A stretch of 63,396 nt of DNA from Fibrobacterota bacterium (GTDB lineage Bacteria > Fibrobacterota > Fibrobacteria > UBA11236), in contig JAQBPO010000094.1 in the NCBI GenBank assembly GCA_028287465.1, positions 1 through 63,396 of the forward strand. The letters run 5' to 3'. This document shows, one piece after another, positions 34,808 to 44,054 of this stretch (position 1 is the stretch's first letter; each line of letters starts with the position of its first letter). The notes under the pieces were generated by a model. That model did no database searches. It worked only from the letters and a program-made list of their open reading frames with translations, and had not been told where the DNA came from. The position numbers and the translations under genes were made by a program.

Positions 34808-35347
34808 TCAACGCGTGGATACGCCCAATCCGCCGCCCTGCCGCAGGGGTCCGGGCCGTGCGCGAAGGGCGGGAGCGGATCCGGCCCAGGCCCAGAGCAC
34901 GGTCGCCGTGGCGATCCCGAAGACCAGATGGGCGATGAAGGCGTGCGAGGCCGGAAGGAAACCCAGGGCGGGATCGATGGCCGGACCGATCCGGAGTCCC
35001 GTGGTCATCCAGGCGATGAAACCCAGCGCCAATCCTACGGCCGATTGCGACCAGGTCCCGTTGAAAAGGTCCGGCAGCGCCTTCCTTTGAAGGGTTCCCA
35101 GGACCAGTCCCCAAAGGGTGGCGACCCCCAGGTGGATGGCCATTCCGATGAAGGCCGCCGCGGGATGGAATCCGGACAAAACGGGGCGGAAGGGCGGGAA
35201 CACCGCCGCTACCAGGTTCATCGGGGTGAAGAATCCCTGCCCCAGGATTCCCAGCACGGCCATCAGGTAACTGGCCATCGCCAGACCGCCTACCAGGCCC
35301 GATACCATGGCGCGATTGCGCCAATCCGCCGTCAAACCCCGTTCCAT
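34808..35347 (-). CDS. Hypothetical membrane protein, four segments
   Basis: Four hydrophobic segments (for example MVSGLVGGLAMASYLMAVLGIL, AFIGMAIHLGVATLWGLVLG, AVGLALGFIAWMTTGL, FIAHLVFGIATATVLWAWAG) in 179 residues indicate a small inner-membrane protein. No motif or known family is recognised. ATG 35347 is taken as the start; TTG 35359 is four codons earlier. Neither has a good ribosome-binding site. It converges on the 3' end of hrpA. Confidence 0.6.
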   Translation of the reverse strand: MERGLTADWRNRAMVSGLVGGLAMASYLMAVLGILGQGFFTPMNLVAAVFPPFRPVLSGFHPAAAFIGMAIHLGVATLWGLVLGTLQRKALPDLFNGTWSQSAVGLALGFIAWMTTGLRIGPAIDPALGFLPASHAFIAHLVFGIATATVLWAWAGSAPALRARPGPLRQGGGLGVSTR

Positions 35348-35522
35348 GCCATCAAACAACGTTTTTCCGGGATCGGATCAAATCGCCGCGTTCCGGCGGA
35401 ATTCGTGCCGTATGTCGGCTTCCGGGAAGGTTGTAAAGGGGACGCTACGAATCTTTTTTCCCCTTGAGCCGGATTCAGGCGGTTCAAGGGTATCAAGCGT
35501 CCAATCCAAAGGCTGGGCTATC

Positions 35523-38500
35523 ATGGCGAAACCGATCTACCGCATCTTCCTCACGGCCCTTATCGGCCTGCTGTTCTGGAATTGCGATCAACTTGGGATA
35601 GGTGAGGGGGACAATGCGACCGGGCCCAAGGATACGGTCAACACCAACGGCCATTCCAATTCCGGGATCAACCATGCGCCCACCATCGGCCTGGGCCTGC
35701 ACGATATCAGCATGCTGGAGGGGGAGAGCAAGGCCATTACGCTTCGCGGCAAGGATGAGGACGGCGATCCCATCCATTTCTCCATCCCCAACCTGGATAG
35801 CCTGCGGGCCCTGTTCCCGGACGGCAAGAAGGCCATCGAGGTCGTGACGGGCGGTGATTCCATCGTCATCGGATTCTATCCCGGTTCCGCCAAGGGCAAT
35901 TACCGGTTCCGCATCGCGGTCATGGACACGTCAGGCGGGGTCGAAGAGCAGATCCTCACCATCACCGTGGGCAAGGTCAATCGTCCCCCTTCGATATCCT
36001 TCGCCTCGCCCGCCACCGGTACGGTATTCAGGATCAAGGAGGGCAAGACCATCAGCCTTCGCGTGATCGCTTCCGATCCGGACGGGGATGCGGTGACCTT
36101 GCAGGCCCTCTCCAATACGCCCTGGTCGCGCTTCGGCCAAGGCAGCTACGATACCAAGACGGGCATCCTCACCTTCACCCCGTCCTTCCAGTGCGTCAGT
36201 TCGGGCGAGACCACCTTTTCGGATCTGGTGTTCCGGGCCAAGGACAATGGCGCGCCTTCGGAAACCGGCCAGCTTTCGGCGCGCATCACGGTCCAGGATT
36301 CGAACAGCGCGCCCGTATGGAAGACGAACGCCGCCAGCCTCCAAGGCCAGGAAGGCCGCGAGATGACCCTGGACCTCGCGCCGCTCTTCCAGGGGGACAA
36401 TGAGAAGGATGGAGTCGAATTCACGGCGACCAACGGGACCGTGGACAAGGCCGCCATGAAATGGTCCTTCACGCCGGGCTTCCGCGATGCGGGCCAGAAG
36501 GAATGCGTCATCACCGCCTCCGATTCCCACAAACCGCCCCTCTCCTCCAAGCTGACCCTCACCCTGGTCATCGCGGATTCCGTGCGCCTGGTGGACGTGG
36601 CCATCCTGGCTCCCGTGAGCGGGCTCATCGTCAGGGACACCGTGGTGGCGGTCAAGTGGACGGTGGGGGATCAGCTGCAGGCCGCCGAGAATACCGAGAT
36701 CCTCAAGGCCGAGGGGCCGAACGTGATCCGCAGGTCGTGGCGGGATTCCCTCGGGAACAACGGCACGGATTCCGTGACGGTATTCCGCGATACCCGGGCG
36801 CCTCTCGCGCCCCGCGTTTCCGTCGCCGCCCTGAGCAACACCCCTTTGCCGCGCTGGACCTGGACGAGCGGGGGCGAGGGCAGCGGCATCTACCGCGTCC
36901 GCCTGGACAATCCGGACCCTGCCGCGCCCATGATCGATGTCCTGGATTCCGTGTTCACGCCTCCGCGCAATCTCCCGGAGGGAACGCATGTCCTCTATGT
37001 CCAGGAGCGGGATGAGGCCGGCAATTGGTCCGCCGCCGGAAGCGGGACGGTACGCATCGACCTCACTCCTCCCGTCGTGAAGATCCTCAGCCCCCTGACC
37101 GGAATCTATACCAACGCGCCCTCCATCGCGGTCAAATGGACCCTGGACGGCCAGGAACAGGCCCTCCAGGCCGTCGAGTCCCTCCCTTCGGACGGCGTCA
37201 TCCAGATCCGCCGGGAAGCCTTCGACAGCGCGGGCAACCGCGGCGCGGATTCCGTCATCGTCATCCGCAAGAGCGTCGCCGGCGCCGCCCCCGCGGTGAG
37301 CGGCACCGCGGGCCCCACCCGCAATCCCCAATGGACCTGGAGCCGGGGCCAGGGCGGTATCGCTACCTTCCGCATCGGGTGGCAGGAAGGATCCTGGTTC
37401 GACACCCTGACCTCCATGGCTTACGCGGGGGCCTCCGATCTGGCCGAGGGGAAGGCCGTCCTCTACGTTTCGGAGCTCGACTCGGCCGGGAACTGGTCCC
37501 CCTCGGGTAGCTTCCAGGTTACCGTGGACAGGACCGCTCCCGTCCTTTCGATCACCGGACCCGATGCGGAATCCGCCATCTCCTCCGTCGACCCCGCCGT
37601 TACGGGTACGGCCGCCGAGGAGAACGGCCTCGCCTCGGTCACATGGTCGGTCCCCGGCCTGGGCGGCGGCTCGGCGGCGCTTTCGGGCAATGGTTGGACC
37701 GTTGCGACCATCGCCTTCCCCGCGGGGGACCACGTCGTCAGCCTTACCGCCTTGGACGCGGCCGGCAACCAGAGCGCGGCCGCGACCGTTACCGTATTCA
37801 AGCGCCCCAATACCCTGTTCGTCCGCCAGGGTTTCACCGGCAAAGGCACTTCCTGGAAGGACGCCTTCGGCGATCTGTCCCAGGCCCTGGCCTCGCCGGT
37901 CGGCGCCAAGGGCGCAACGGTATGGATGGCCGATGGCGACTATACCAGCGCGTCCCCCATGACGGTTCCCGCCCGGGTGGAAATCTACGGCGGCTTCAAT
38001 CCGGACGGCTCCGGCAAGAGCATCGCCGATCGCGGGCTCGCCGATCTCAAGACCGTGATCAACGCTTCGAACGCCGCCAATTCCCATGCGGTGTCTATGC
38101 CGGGCCTCGCGTCCGTACTCGACGGCCTGAAAATCACCTCCTTGGGCGGAGCCATCTCCAGCGCGGAAGGCAATACCGTCCGCAATTGCTGGGTCTTGAA
38201 CGCCGGCGGCGCCGCTCCGGTCCTGATCGCAGGGGCCAAAGGGGATTCGTTCAATCTCACCAATACGCGCATCGAAGGCGCCTCCGCGGCGGACAAGGGC
38301 GCCCTGGTCATCGAAGCGGACATGAAGGCCACCCTGACCAATTGCTCCATCACCGGCAACAATAGCCTGGGAGCTTCGTCCGGGGGAGGGCTGTGGATCG
38401 GCGGCAGCGCACGCGTAAATGCCAAGGGATTGACCCTGAGCGGAAACACCGTTCCCGACAGCGTCGGCGTCAAAGCGCGCCAAGGCCACATCGAGGATGG

Positions 38501-38600
38501 GGCGCGCGTGGATATCGACGGAACGGTGCAAGGGGACATGGCCGGCTTCGAGATCATGCCGGGGGCGAAGGTGAAGCTGAACGGGGTGGATGGCCCTTAG
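35523..38600 (+). CDS. Giant multi-domain lipoprotein (Ig/cadherin-like repeats and beta-helix)
   Basis: The lipoprotein signal ends in ALIGLLFWNC. About 1025 residues follow. Cadherin/Ig-like repeats appear as NHAPTIGLGL, NRPPSISFASP and NSAPVWKTNA (about 40-360), then repeats with ERDEAGNWSAAGSG and ELDSAGNWSPSGSF signatures (about 360-760). The C-terminal part is a right-handed parallel beta-helix (about 770-1020; VRNCWVLNAGGAAP, LTNCSITGNNS, GGGLWIGGSARV). Such proteins usually bind surfaces or polysaccharides; no catalytic residues are seen. The start follows AAAGGCTGGGCTATC, almost the same leader as at the HtrA-like gene. Confidence 0.75.
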   Translation: MAKPIYRIFLTALIGLLFWNCDQLGIGEGDNATGPKDTVNTNGHSNSGINHAPTIGLGLHDISMLEGESKAITLRGKDEDGDPIHFSIPNLDSLRALFPDGKKAIEVVTGGDSIVIGFYPGSAKGNYRFRIAVMDTSGGVEEQILTITVGKVNRPPSISFASPATGTVFRIKEGKTISLRVIASDPDGDAVTLQALSNTPWSRFGQGSYDTKTGILTFTPSFQCVSSGETTFSDLVFRAKDNGAPSETGQLSARITVQDSNSAPVWKTNAASLQGQEGREMTLDLAPLFQGDNEKDGVEFTATNGTVDKAAMKWSFTPGFRDAGQKECVITASDSHKPPLSSKLTLTLVIADSVRLVDVAILAPVSGLIVRDTVVAVKWTVGDQLQAAENTEILKAEGPNVIRRSWRDSLGNNGTDSVTVFRDTRAPLAPRVSVAALSNTPLPRWTWTSGGEGSGIYRVRLDNPDPAAPMIDVLDSVFTPPRNLPEGTHVLYVQERDEAGNWSAAGSGTVRIDLTPPVVKILSPLTGIYTNAPSIAVKWTLDGQEQALQAVESLPSDGVIQIRREAFDSAGNRGADSVIVIRKSVAGAAPAVSGTAGPTRNPQWTWSRGQGGIATFRIGWQEGSWFDTLTSMAYAGASDLAEGKAVLYVSELDSAGNWSPSGSFQVTVDRTAPVLSITGPDAESAISSVDPAVTGTAAEENGLASVTWSVPGLGGGSAALSGNGWTVATIAFPAGDHVVSLTALDAAGNQSAAATVTVFKRPNTLFVRQGFTGKGTSWKDAFGDLSQALASPVGAKGATVWMADGDYTSASPMTVPARVEIYGGFNPDGSGKSIADRGLADLKTVINASNAANSHAVSMPGLASVLDGLKITSLGGAISSAEGNTVRNCWVLNAGGAAPVLIAGAKGDSFNLTNTRIEGASAADKGALVIEADMKATLTNCSITGNNSLGASSGGGLWIGGSARVNAKGLTLSGNTVPDSVGVKARQGHIEDGARVDIDGTVQGDMAGFEIMPGAKVKLNGVDGP

Positions 38601-38679
38601 GGCGGGCTTATATTCCGGACCTAACAGTTGGATGCGACCGGCCGGAGACGCGAGGCCATAGACCCCGCGTCGCAGCGGT

Positions 38680-39996
38680 TCATTGCAAAGCGATTTTCCG
38701 CACCTGCAGCTGATTCGCCCGCTGCAGCTTCACCAGGTACACGCCTTTTTCCAGGCCGGTGACCGAATGCTCGGGCATGTTCTCCCGCATGGAAAAGCGG
38801 GCGACGACCATTCCCTTCACGTCCAGGACCTCGGCGCGGAACGCGTCGGCATGGGTATTCCGGATCAGGAAGCCGCCGTTGATCGGGGACAGGTCGGCAT
38901 CGGGAAGCGGGGACAGGTCCTTGGTCCCGATGGAAGTTCCGCCCTTGGTGAATACGGCGACCGTGGTGCTGCTGCCCTTGAAGCGAGGCCTGAAGGTCCT
39001 GGCCTTCAAGGTCGTGGTCGCGCTGATGGCGATGGAATCCGAATAGACCGGAGAGGCCTCGGTGGGCTCAGATCCGTCGACGGTGTAGTGGATGACCGCG
39101 CCGGTAATCGCGACTTCCAGCCCCGCCTTCACCGAGCCGGAGAAATTGCCGCCGTTCGGGGATACCGAGGGACTGACCAGGGTGTCGCCCAAGGTGAAAG
39201 GACGGACCTTCAGGTTCCGGAACCAGACGAGGCCCTCATCGCCGCCCCCATGCGCTTGCAGGCAAAGCGATCCTTTGGGATTCCTCGCCCACTGGTCGAC
39301 GGAAAGGGAAGGGACATTCCACTTGCTGTTCTTGAAACGGGCCACCCATTCGGGAGTGCCTATTTCGGCGACCACGACCTTGCGGTCGTTCAGATAATGT
39401 TCGATGTAATTGCCTTCGGCCCAGATCACGCCGTGATTCCATTGGCCGAAAGGCTTCGCGGCCGTGCTGTCGTAATACTGGCCTCCCAGGACTCCGTTCT
39501 TGGTCGTGGGATACAGGTCGTAAATCGAGCCGCTTCTCTTGATGTAAGCCATCTTCCCGCTGGGAAGCTTGTCCGCCGGGTTCTTGCTGACTTCCACGCG
39601 GTCGCCGCCGTATGCGTCGTCCAGGATGGCGTACTCGTACCCGTCATTGTAGGTGCTCGTTACGACCCTTATGAAAAGCCCGCTGTTCGCGCTCTTGGCC
39701 AGCTTCCAATCGGCCTGCCATTCGAAATTGGAAAATTGGTCCGAAGCCTTGGTGCACAGGAAGCTGTAGGTATTGACCGTTCTCATGGAGGAATCCTCCA
39801 CGGACCAGGGATTCGCCTGGGTGCCGGTTTCGCCGCCTCGCCAATGGGCGTTTTTGTCCTGCCCATCGAACAATAGGATCCAGCCGGCCTTCTTCTCGGC
39901 CGCGGTCAGGGTATTCGCCGGCTGGGCCGCGGCCCAACCCGAGGTCCCCAGTAGAATGGCCGCCATGGAAAGAACGGATTTACGATTGAATGACAT
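38680..39996 (-). CDS. Secreted 3-keto-disaccharide hydrolase-like protein with T9SS-type C-terminal module
   Basis: A signal peptide (SVLSMAAILLGTSGWAAAQ) is followed by a DUF1080/3-keto-disaccharide hydrolase domain (about 35-240; GWILLFDGQDKNAHW, NFEWQADWKL, NSGLFIRV, EGNYIEHYLNDRKVV). A chitobiase-C-terminal-type module follows (about 250-350; IHYTVDGSEPTEASP). The tail AEVLDVKGMVVARFSM..GLEKGVYLVKLQ..VRKIALQ has the shape of a type A T9SS sorting domain. It probably acts on plant or glucan sugars outside the cell. ATG 39996 is chosen because the signal peptide starts there. Confidence 0.8.
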   Translation of the reverse strand: MSFNRKSVLSMAAILLGTSGWAAAQPANTLTAAEKKAGWILLFDGQDKNAHWRGGETGTQANPWSVEDSSMRTVNTYSFLCTKASDQFSNFEWQADWKLAKSANSGLFIRVVTSTYNDGYEYAILDDAYGGDRVEVSKNPADKLPSGKMAYIKRSGSIYDLYPTTKNGVLGGQYYDSTAAKPFGQWNHGVIWAEGNYIEHYLNDRKVVVAEIGTPEWVARFKNSKWNVPSLSVDQWARNPKGSLCLQAHGGGDEGLVWFRNLKVRPFTLGDTLVSPSVSPNGGNFSGSVKAGLEVAITGAVIHYTVDGSEPTEASPVYSDSIAISATTTLKARTFRPRFKGSSTTVAVFTKGGTSIGTKDLSPLPDADLSPINGGFLIRNTHADAFRAEVLDVKGMVVARFSMRENMPEHSVTGLEKGVYLVKLQRANQLQVRKIALQ

Positions 39997-40181
39997 CCCC
40001 CACACCCTTTGCTCAAAAAAAGGATCGGCCCCGCGACGCGGAGCCACCAACCCGACCCTAATCTAACGCCAAAAGCCGCCGGTAGGATCATGGCCCAAGG
40101 CGGAAAATGGGGCATTTCGTTGACTGACGGACAACGGAGGCCGCGAAAAACGGCGGGAATCCACAAAAAGAAGCGGAGTAA

Positions 40182-41618
40182 TTACAAGCCGCCGCGGGCG
40201 AGCCCGAACCACCATAACCAGGCCGCCGCGGCCGCGACCAGGGTCATGAGCACATTGGTATGGGGCCCCTGATCCATATCGCGCCGGGAGGCGTATTCCC
40301 CCCAGTAGGATTCGAACAGGTTGGCCAGCACCGCCATGCCCATCAGCGCCTCCACCTCCGGCCACCCGCCCCATCTCAGCGGCAAAATCGCCGCGGCCAT
40401 CAATCCGGCCGCGGCAAGGCCGGCCAAGGTCCCGGCCAGGGACACGCCGCCTTCGGTGCCGGGCGCCACCAATCGCAGGGTGCGTAGGGAAAGGGTCCGG
40501 CCGCCCAGGGCCTTCCCGATTTCGGAGGAAACCGTATCCATGGTCTTGGCTACCAGGGGCGCTACGCAGACGAGCAAGGCATGGTGGAAATTCCGGTCCG
40601 ACGGTATTCCCATGCCTGTTTCCGCCGAAGCCGTCAGATGGATCAGCGGCGTCATCCAGGCGGCCATGCCCATGGCGCCGAAGACCTCCGCGGCGCCGCG
40701 CCGGCCTCCCCGGGCCTCGGCGATACCGCGGGCCTGCTTGCGCGCGAAACCGAATCGGGTGGCGAGATTGCCCAACACGAAAAATCCGCCGAGGAAGGCG
40801 AAAAGCCAAGGCTGGGCCAGGATCAGGAGCAAGGCCATGATGGCGCCCAGTATCGAGCCGCCGAAGGTGAGCATGCCCCCCACGTAGGCCGCCGCACCGA
40901 AAACCGCCGGTGCCAGGATCGGGAGCCAGACCGATGCGTGCGCGGCGTGCCAGGCCGGCACGGGAAGGGCCGGACCGGATAGGGAGTATGGGAAAAGCGG
41001 ATTGGGGATGAGCGGGATCAGGACGCAAAGGGAAAAAGGGATGACCAGGTTGTCGGCCACGCCGAACCACGAGGTCTCGGCGCATGCGGCGATCAGGATG
41101 AGCGCGCCAAGGGCCATCCAGCCGGATGGCGGTAGGGGAGGCAGCGCCAGGCGGGCCAGGAAATACGCGGGCAGCAGGGACGCCAGGATCCCGAGCGCCA
41201 CCGCGAGGATGGGCTTGCGGGGATTCCAAGGAAGGGTCGGACCGGATGGGAAGATGCGGCAGGCGAATCCGATGCCCGCGTCCACGAAGGCCAGCGCGAA
41301 CCAGGCCGCGCCCAAGGGCAGGTACCATGCAGGTTTCCCCGTGCCCGTCCCGGCGTACCCGAAAGCGGCGGTGCACGCCATCAAGGCGGAAGGGTATAGG
41401 ACGATCTCCAGGGCGCCCATGCCGGTGGCCTCGGCCCGGTAGAGTCCCTTCGCCGCCCAAGGCAGGATGAACACGTTCATCAGGACCAGGAGGAAGGCTA
41501 CGCCAAGGGCCTGGAGCGGGGTCATCCAAGGAAGGAAAAAGGCGGGCCAAAAGGCCGCCATATGGGCGCATTTGCGCCGGGTTTCCGCCCAGGTCAGGCG
41601 CATGGGCGTGGACGTCAT
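40182..41618 (-). CDS. Fusion of a dolichol/phytol-kinase-like half and a DUF92 (VTE6-like) half
   Basis: Polytopic membrane protein of 478 residues. The N-terminal half begins with ETRRKCAHMAAF, the RKxxH element typical of SEC59/VTE5 lipid kinases. The C-terminal half matches DUF92/TIGR00297: GGMLTFGGSILGAIMALLL, FFVLGNLATRFGFARKQ, the position of the usual ADTWASE replaced by AKTMDTVSSEIG, and APGTEGGVSLAGTLAG. In plants VTE5 and VTE6 phosphorylate phytol in two successive steps, so a two-step polyprenol or phytol kinase is a plausible inference. TAACTT seven bases before ATG 41618 suggests a leaderless start. Confidence 0.75.
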   Translation of the reverse strand: MTSTPMRLTWAETRRKCAHMAAFWPAFFLPWMTPLQALGVAFLLVLMNVFILPWAAKGLYRAEATGMGALEIVLYPSALMACTAAFGYAGTGTGKPAWYLPLGAAWFALAFVDAGIGFACRIFPSGPTLPWNPRKPILAVALGILASLLPAYFLARLALPPLPPSGWMALGALILIAACAETSWFGVADNLVIPFSLCVLIPLIPNPLFPYSLSGPALPVPAWHAAHASVWLPILAPAVFGAAAYVGGMLTFGGSILGAIMALLLILAQPWLFAFLGGFFVLGNLATRFGFARKQARGIAEARGGRRGAAEVFGAMGMAAWMTPLIHLTASAETGMGIPSDRNFHHALLVCVAPLVAKTMDTVSSEIGKALGGRTLSLRTLRLVAPGTEGGVSLAGTLAGLAAAGLMAAAILPLRWGGWPEVEALMGMAVLANLFESYWGEYASRRDMDQGPHTNVLMTLVAAAAAWLWWFGLARGGL

Positions 41619-41625
41619 CGCGCGA

Positions 41626-41631
41626 AAGTTA
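41626..41631 (-). promoter_or_regulatory. -10-like box TAACTT
   Basis: Seven bases separate the box from ATG 41618, with no Shine-Dalgarno site. No -35 is evident. It fits the leaderless pattern. Confidence 0.35.
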
Positions 41632-41844
41632 GGAGTAATAGCGGCGGGCGCCCAGAGAATCGGCGCGGAAGGGTAGGCGGGCTCGGGATTCCCCTCAAAA
41701 TTGCCCCAGGAATGCGCATTCCGGTTCGAATCGCCTTTAAATGGCCCTTAAATGGACCCGTTCACGTTTTTAATCTTACAGTAACTATATTTTCCACCGT
41801 ATCGTATTTTTCCATCCATAAGGCTCGAATCGGAAATCTGAATT

Positions 41845-42240
41845 ATGCAGACTAATATGCTCAAATGTCCCGTAACCACCGCCCTGTCCGTCATCGGGGG
41901 CAAGTGGAAGGTCATCATCCTCTGGCATCTCAAAGAAGGCGGGGTAAAACGCTTCGGTGAGTTGCAGCGCCTTGTCAGCGGGATCAGCCAGAAAATGCTG
42001 ACCCAAGAGCTCCGCGATCTGGAAGAGTCCGGACTCGTGAGCCGCAAGGTCTATCCCGTAGTCCCCCCCAAGGTTGAATACAGCCTGACCGAAACCGGCT
42101 GGTCCTTGAAGCCCGTGCTCGAGCAGTTGTGCGACTGGGGTACGGAGTACCGCAAGACCCGCGGCGAATCCGTGCTGGAGATGAACGTGGAGGAAACCTC
42201 CCTGCGTCCGTCCCGCCAGCTGGAAACCGTCCCGGATTGA
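41845..42240 (+). CDS. HxlR-family transcriptional regulator
   Basis: The whole 131-residue protein is one winged-helix HxlR domain: LKCPVTTALSVIGGKWKVII with the conserved Cys at residue 8, FGELQRLVSGISQKMLTQEL as recognition helix, and GLVSRKVYPVVPPKVEYSLT as wing. HxlR proteins sense aldehydes, quinones or redox stress through that Cys in several bacteria. The preceding 226-bp gap is AT-rich for this genome and should hold its promoter; no neighbouring same-strand target gene is present. Confidence 0.88.
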   Translation: MQTNMLKCPVTTALSVIGGKWKVIILWHLKEGGVKRFGELQRLVSGISQKMLTQELRDLEESGLVSRKVYPVVPPKVEYSLTETGWSLKPVLEQLCDWGTEYRKTRGESVLEMNVEETSLRPSRQLETVPD

Positions 42241-42248
42241 AGTCCCTC

Positions 42249-42268
42249 CCGGCGCCGTTCGGCGCCGG
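42249..42268. terminator. Perfect GC hairpin between convergent hxlR-type gene and recJ
   Basis: CCGGCGCC (42249-42256) pairs with GGCGCCGG (42261-42268) around a GTTC loop. A second weaker hairpin (ATCCGA/TCGGAT) follows. No strong T-run, so intrinsic termination is uncertain. Confidence 0.4.
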
Positions 42269-42329
42269 TCCTCATCCGAAGCCCCGAGGCCTCGGATTCC
42301 GCAAGCATCCCCGGCGCTCCGGCGCCTCC

Positions 42330-44054
42330 CTATTCCAATGCCACTACCCTGAGCTGGATTTTCCGTTCGCCGCGGAAGGTGTTCCACTCCGGATAGTAGG
42401 CGATCTTGCCGATCCTCGTCCGTTCCATCACGTACTCGCGTAGGTAACCCAGGTTGAAGCCGATGGCGTCGAAGCGCGCGGTCGGCGTCCCCACCATGAA
42501 CTTGAGATGCTTGTCCCCTACGACCTTGGGCTGGGAGAGCAGTTCGACCTCCTCGCTGTAGAAGAGCGGGGATTCATTGAGCGGCCCGAACGGCTCGAAG
42601 CGCTGAAGCCAGAGCATGTTCTCCTCGTTGAGGCGATCCAGGGGGATTTCCACGGTGGGGGCGATGCGCGGCACGAAATCGTTTTCGGCGAGATGTTCGG
42701 CGGCCGCGGCGTTCATGATGTCGCGGAAGGCGTCGATGTTCTCCGCCTTGATGGTGAGGCCGCAGGCATGGTAATGGCCGCCCCACTTCTCCAGGAGCCC
42801 GGCCGCCCCGCCGAGGGCCTTGTGCAGGTTGAATCCGGTCAGGGTGCGGCCGCTGCCCTTGGCAAGGCCCTTCTCCGCGTCGATCGCCAGGACGAAGGCC
42901 GGGCGCCGGTAACGCTCGACCATGCGCGCGGCCACGATGCCGATCACGCCCTCATGCCATTCCGTCGAGGCCACCACCAGGCAACCGGATGACGACAAGG
43001 AGGGATCCGCGTCAACCATGCGCACGGCATGCTCGGTGATGCCCTGATCGAGCTTCCTGCGCTTGTTGTTCTCGTTGACCATTTGGTCCAGGTAGCTTGC
43101 CGCCTCTTCCGGCGTTTCCGAAAGCAGGAGCCGCGCGCTGATCTCCGGGCTGCCCATCCGTCCCATGGCGTTCAGCATGGGCGTGACCTTGAAGAGGATT
43201 TCCCCCGACGAGAGGCGATTGGGATCCACGCCCACCCGTTCCATCAGGGCGCGCACGCCGATGTTCGGGGAGGTGGACATGGCCTTGAGACCGGCCTTCA
43301 CCAGGCGGCGGTTCTCGCCCACGAGCGGCACGTTGTCCGCCAGGCTGCCCAGGGCCAGCAGATCGAGGAAACGTTCCGCGGTCTCGCCCTTGAGGGACAA
43401 CATCAGGGCGTTCAGGAGTTTGTAGGCCACGCCCACGCCGGACAGGCCCTTGTTGGGATAGGGACATCCCGGCTGGTTGGGATTGATGATGGCATCGGCC
43501 GGCGGCAGTTCGCCGGAGGATTGGTGATGATCGGTGATGATGACGCCGATGCCCAGTTCCTTGGCCTTGGCCACCTCGGCGACGGCGGAAATGCCCGTGT
43601 CCACGGAGATGAGCCATTTGGCCCCCTGCTCGTTCAGCTTGGCCACGCTGGCGTAGCTGATGCCGTAGCCCTCCTGGAAGCGGTTGGGCAGGAACCAGCC
43701 CACGTTCAGACCGCACTGTTTCAGCCCCTGGTAGAGGAGGGCGGTTGCGGTCACGCCGTCCACGTCGTAATCGCCGTGGACGATCACCTTTTCCCCGGAA
43801 GCATGCGCCGCGCGCAGGATCTCCAGGGCCTTGTCCATCCCCAGCATGCCGGGGCCGCCGGTCTCGGATTGGGACTTGCCCAGGGCGGCCAGGAAGAAAT
43901 CCCTGGCCTGTTCCTTCTCTTCGATGCCGCGCTGCAGGAGCAGATCGGCCACGAAGGCGGGACCGTTGATATCCTTGGAGAGCCGCTCCCGCAAGGGATG
44001 GGTCGATGCCTCCGGCTTGACGATGATGGCCGGTACGACGGGGCGTTTCAGCAT
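42330..44054 (-). CDS. recJ: Single-stranded-DNA-specific exonuclease RecJ
   Basis: 5'-3' single-strand exonuclease of recombination and mismatch repair. DHH-family motifs are clear: VIVHGDYDVDGVTATALL (motif I), LISVDTGISAVAEVAKA (II), IGVIITDHHQSSGELPPADAIINP (III) and GLSGVGVAYKLLNAL (IV). The C-terminal DHHA1 part has KGSGRTLTGFNLHKAL and GGHYHACGLTI. 574 residues, normal length. Start ATG 44054 overlaps the holB stop by seven bases, indicating coupling; a longer frame exists but would overlap holB deeply. Confidence 0.93.
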   Translation of the reverse strand: MLKRPVVPAIIVKPEASTHPLRERLSKDINGPAFVADLLLQRGIEEKEQARDFFLAALGKSQSETGGPGMLGMDKALEILRAAHASGEKVIVHGDYDVDGVTATALLYQGLKQCGLNVGWFLPNRFQEGYGISYASVAKLNEQGAKWLISVDTGISAVAEVAKAKELGIGVIITDHHQSSGELPPADAIINPNQPGCPYPNKGLSGVGVAYKLLNALMLSLKGETAERFLDLLALGSLADNVPLVGENRRLVKAGLKAMSTSPNIGVRALMERVGVDPNRLSSGEILFKVTPMLNAMGRMGSPEISARLLLSETPEEAASYLDQMVNENNKRRKLDQGITEHAVRMVDADPSLSSSGCLVVASTEWHEGVIGIVAARMVERYRRPAFVLAIDAEKGLAKGSGRTLTGFNLHKALGGAAGLLEKWGGHYHACGLTIKAENIDAFRDIMNAAAAEHLAENDFVPRIAPTVEIPLDRLNEENMLWLQRFEPFGPLNESPLFYSEEVELLSQPKVVGDKHLKFMVGTPTARFDAIGFNLGYLREYVMERTRIGKIAYYPEWNTFRGERKIQLRVVALE

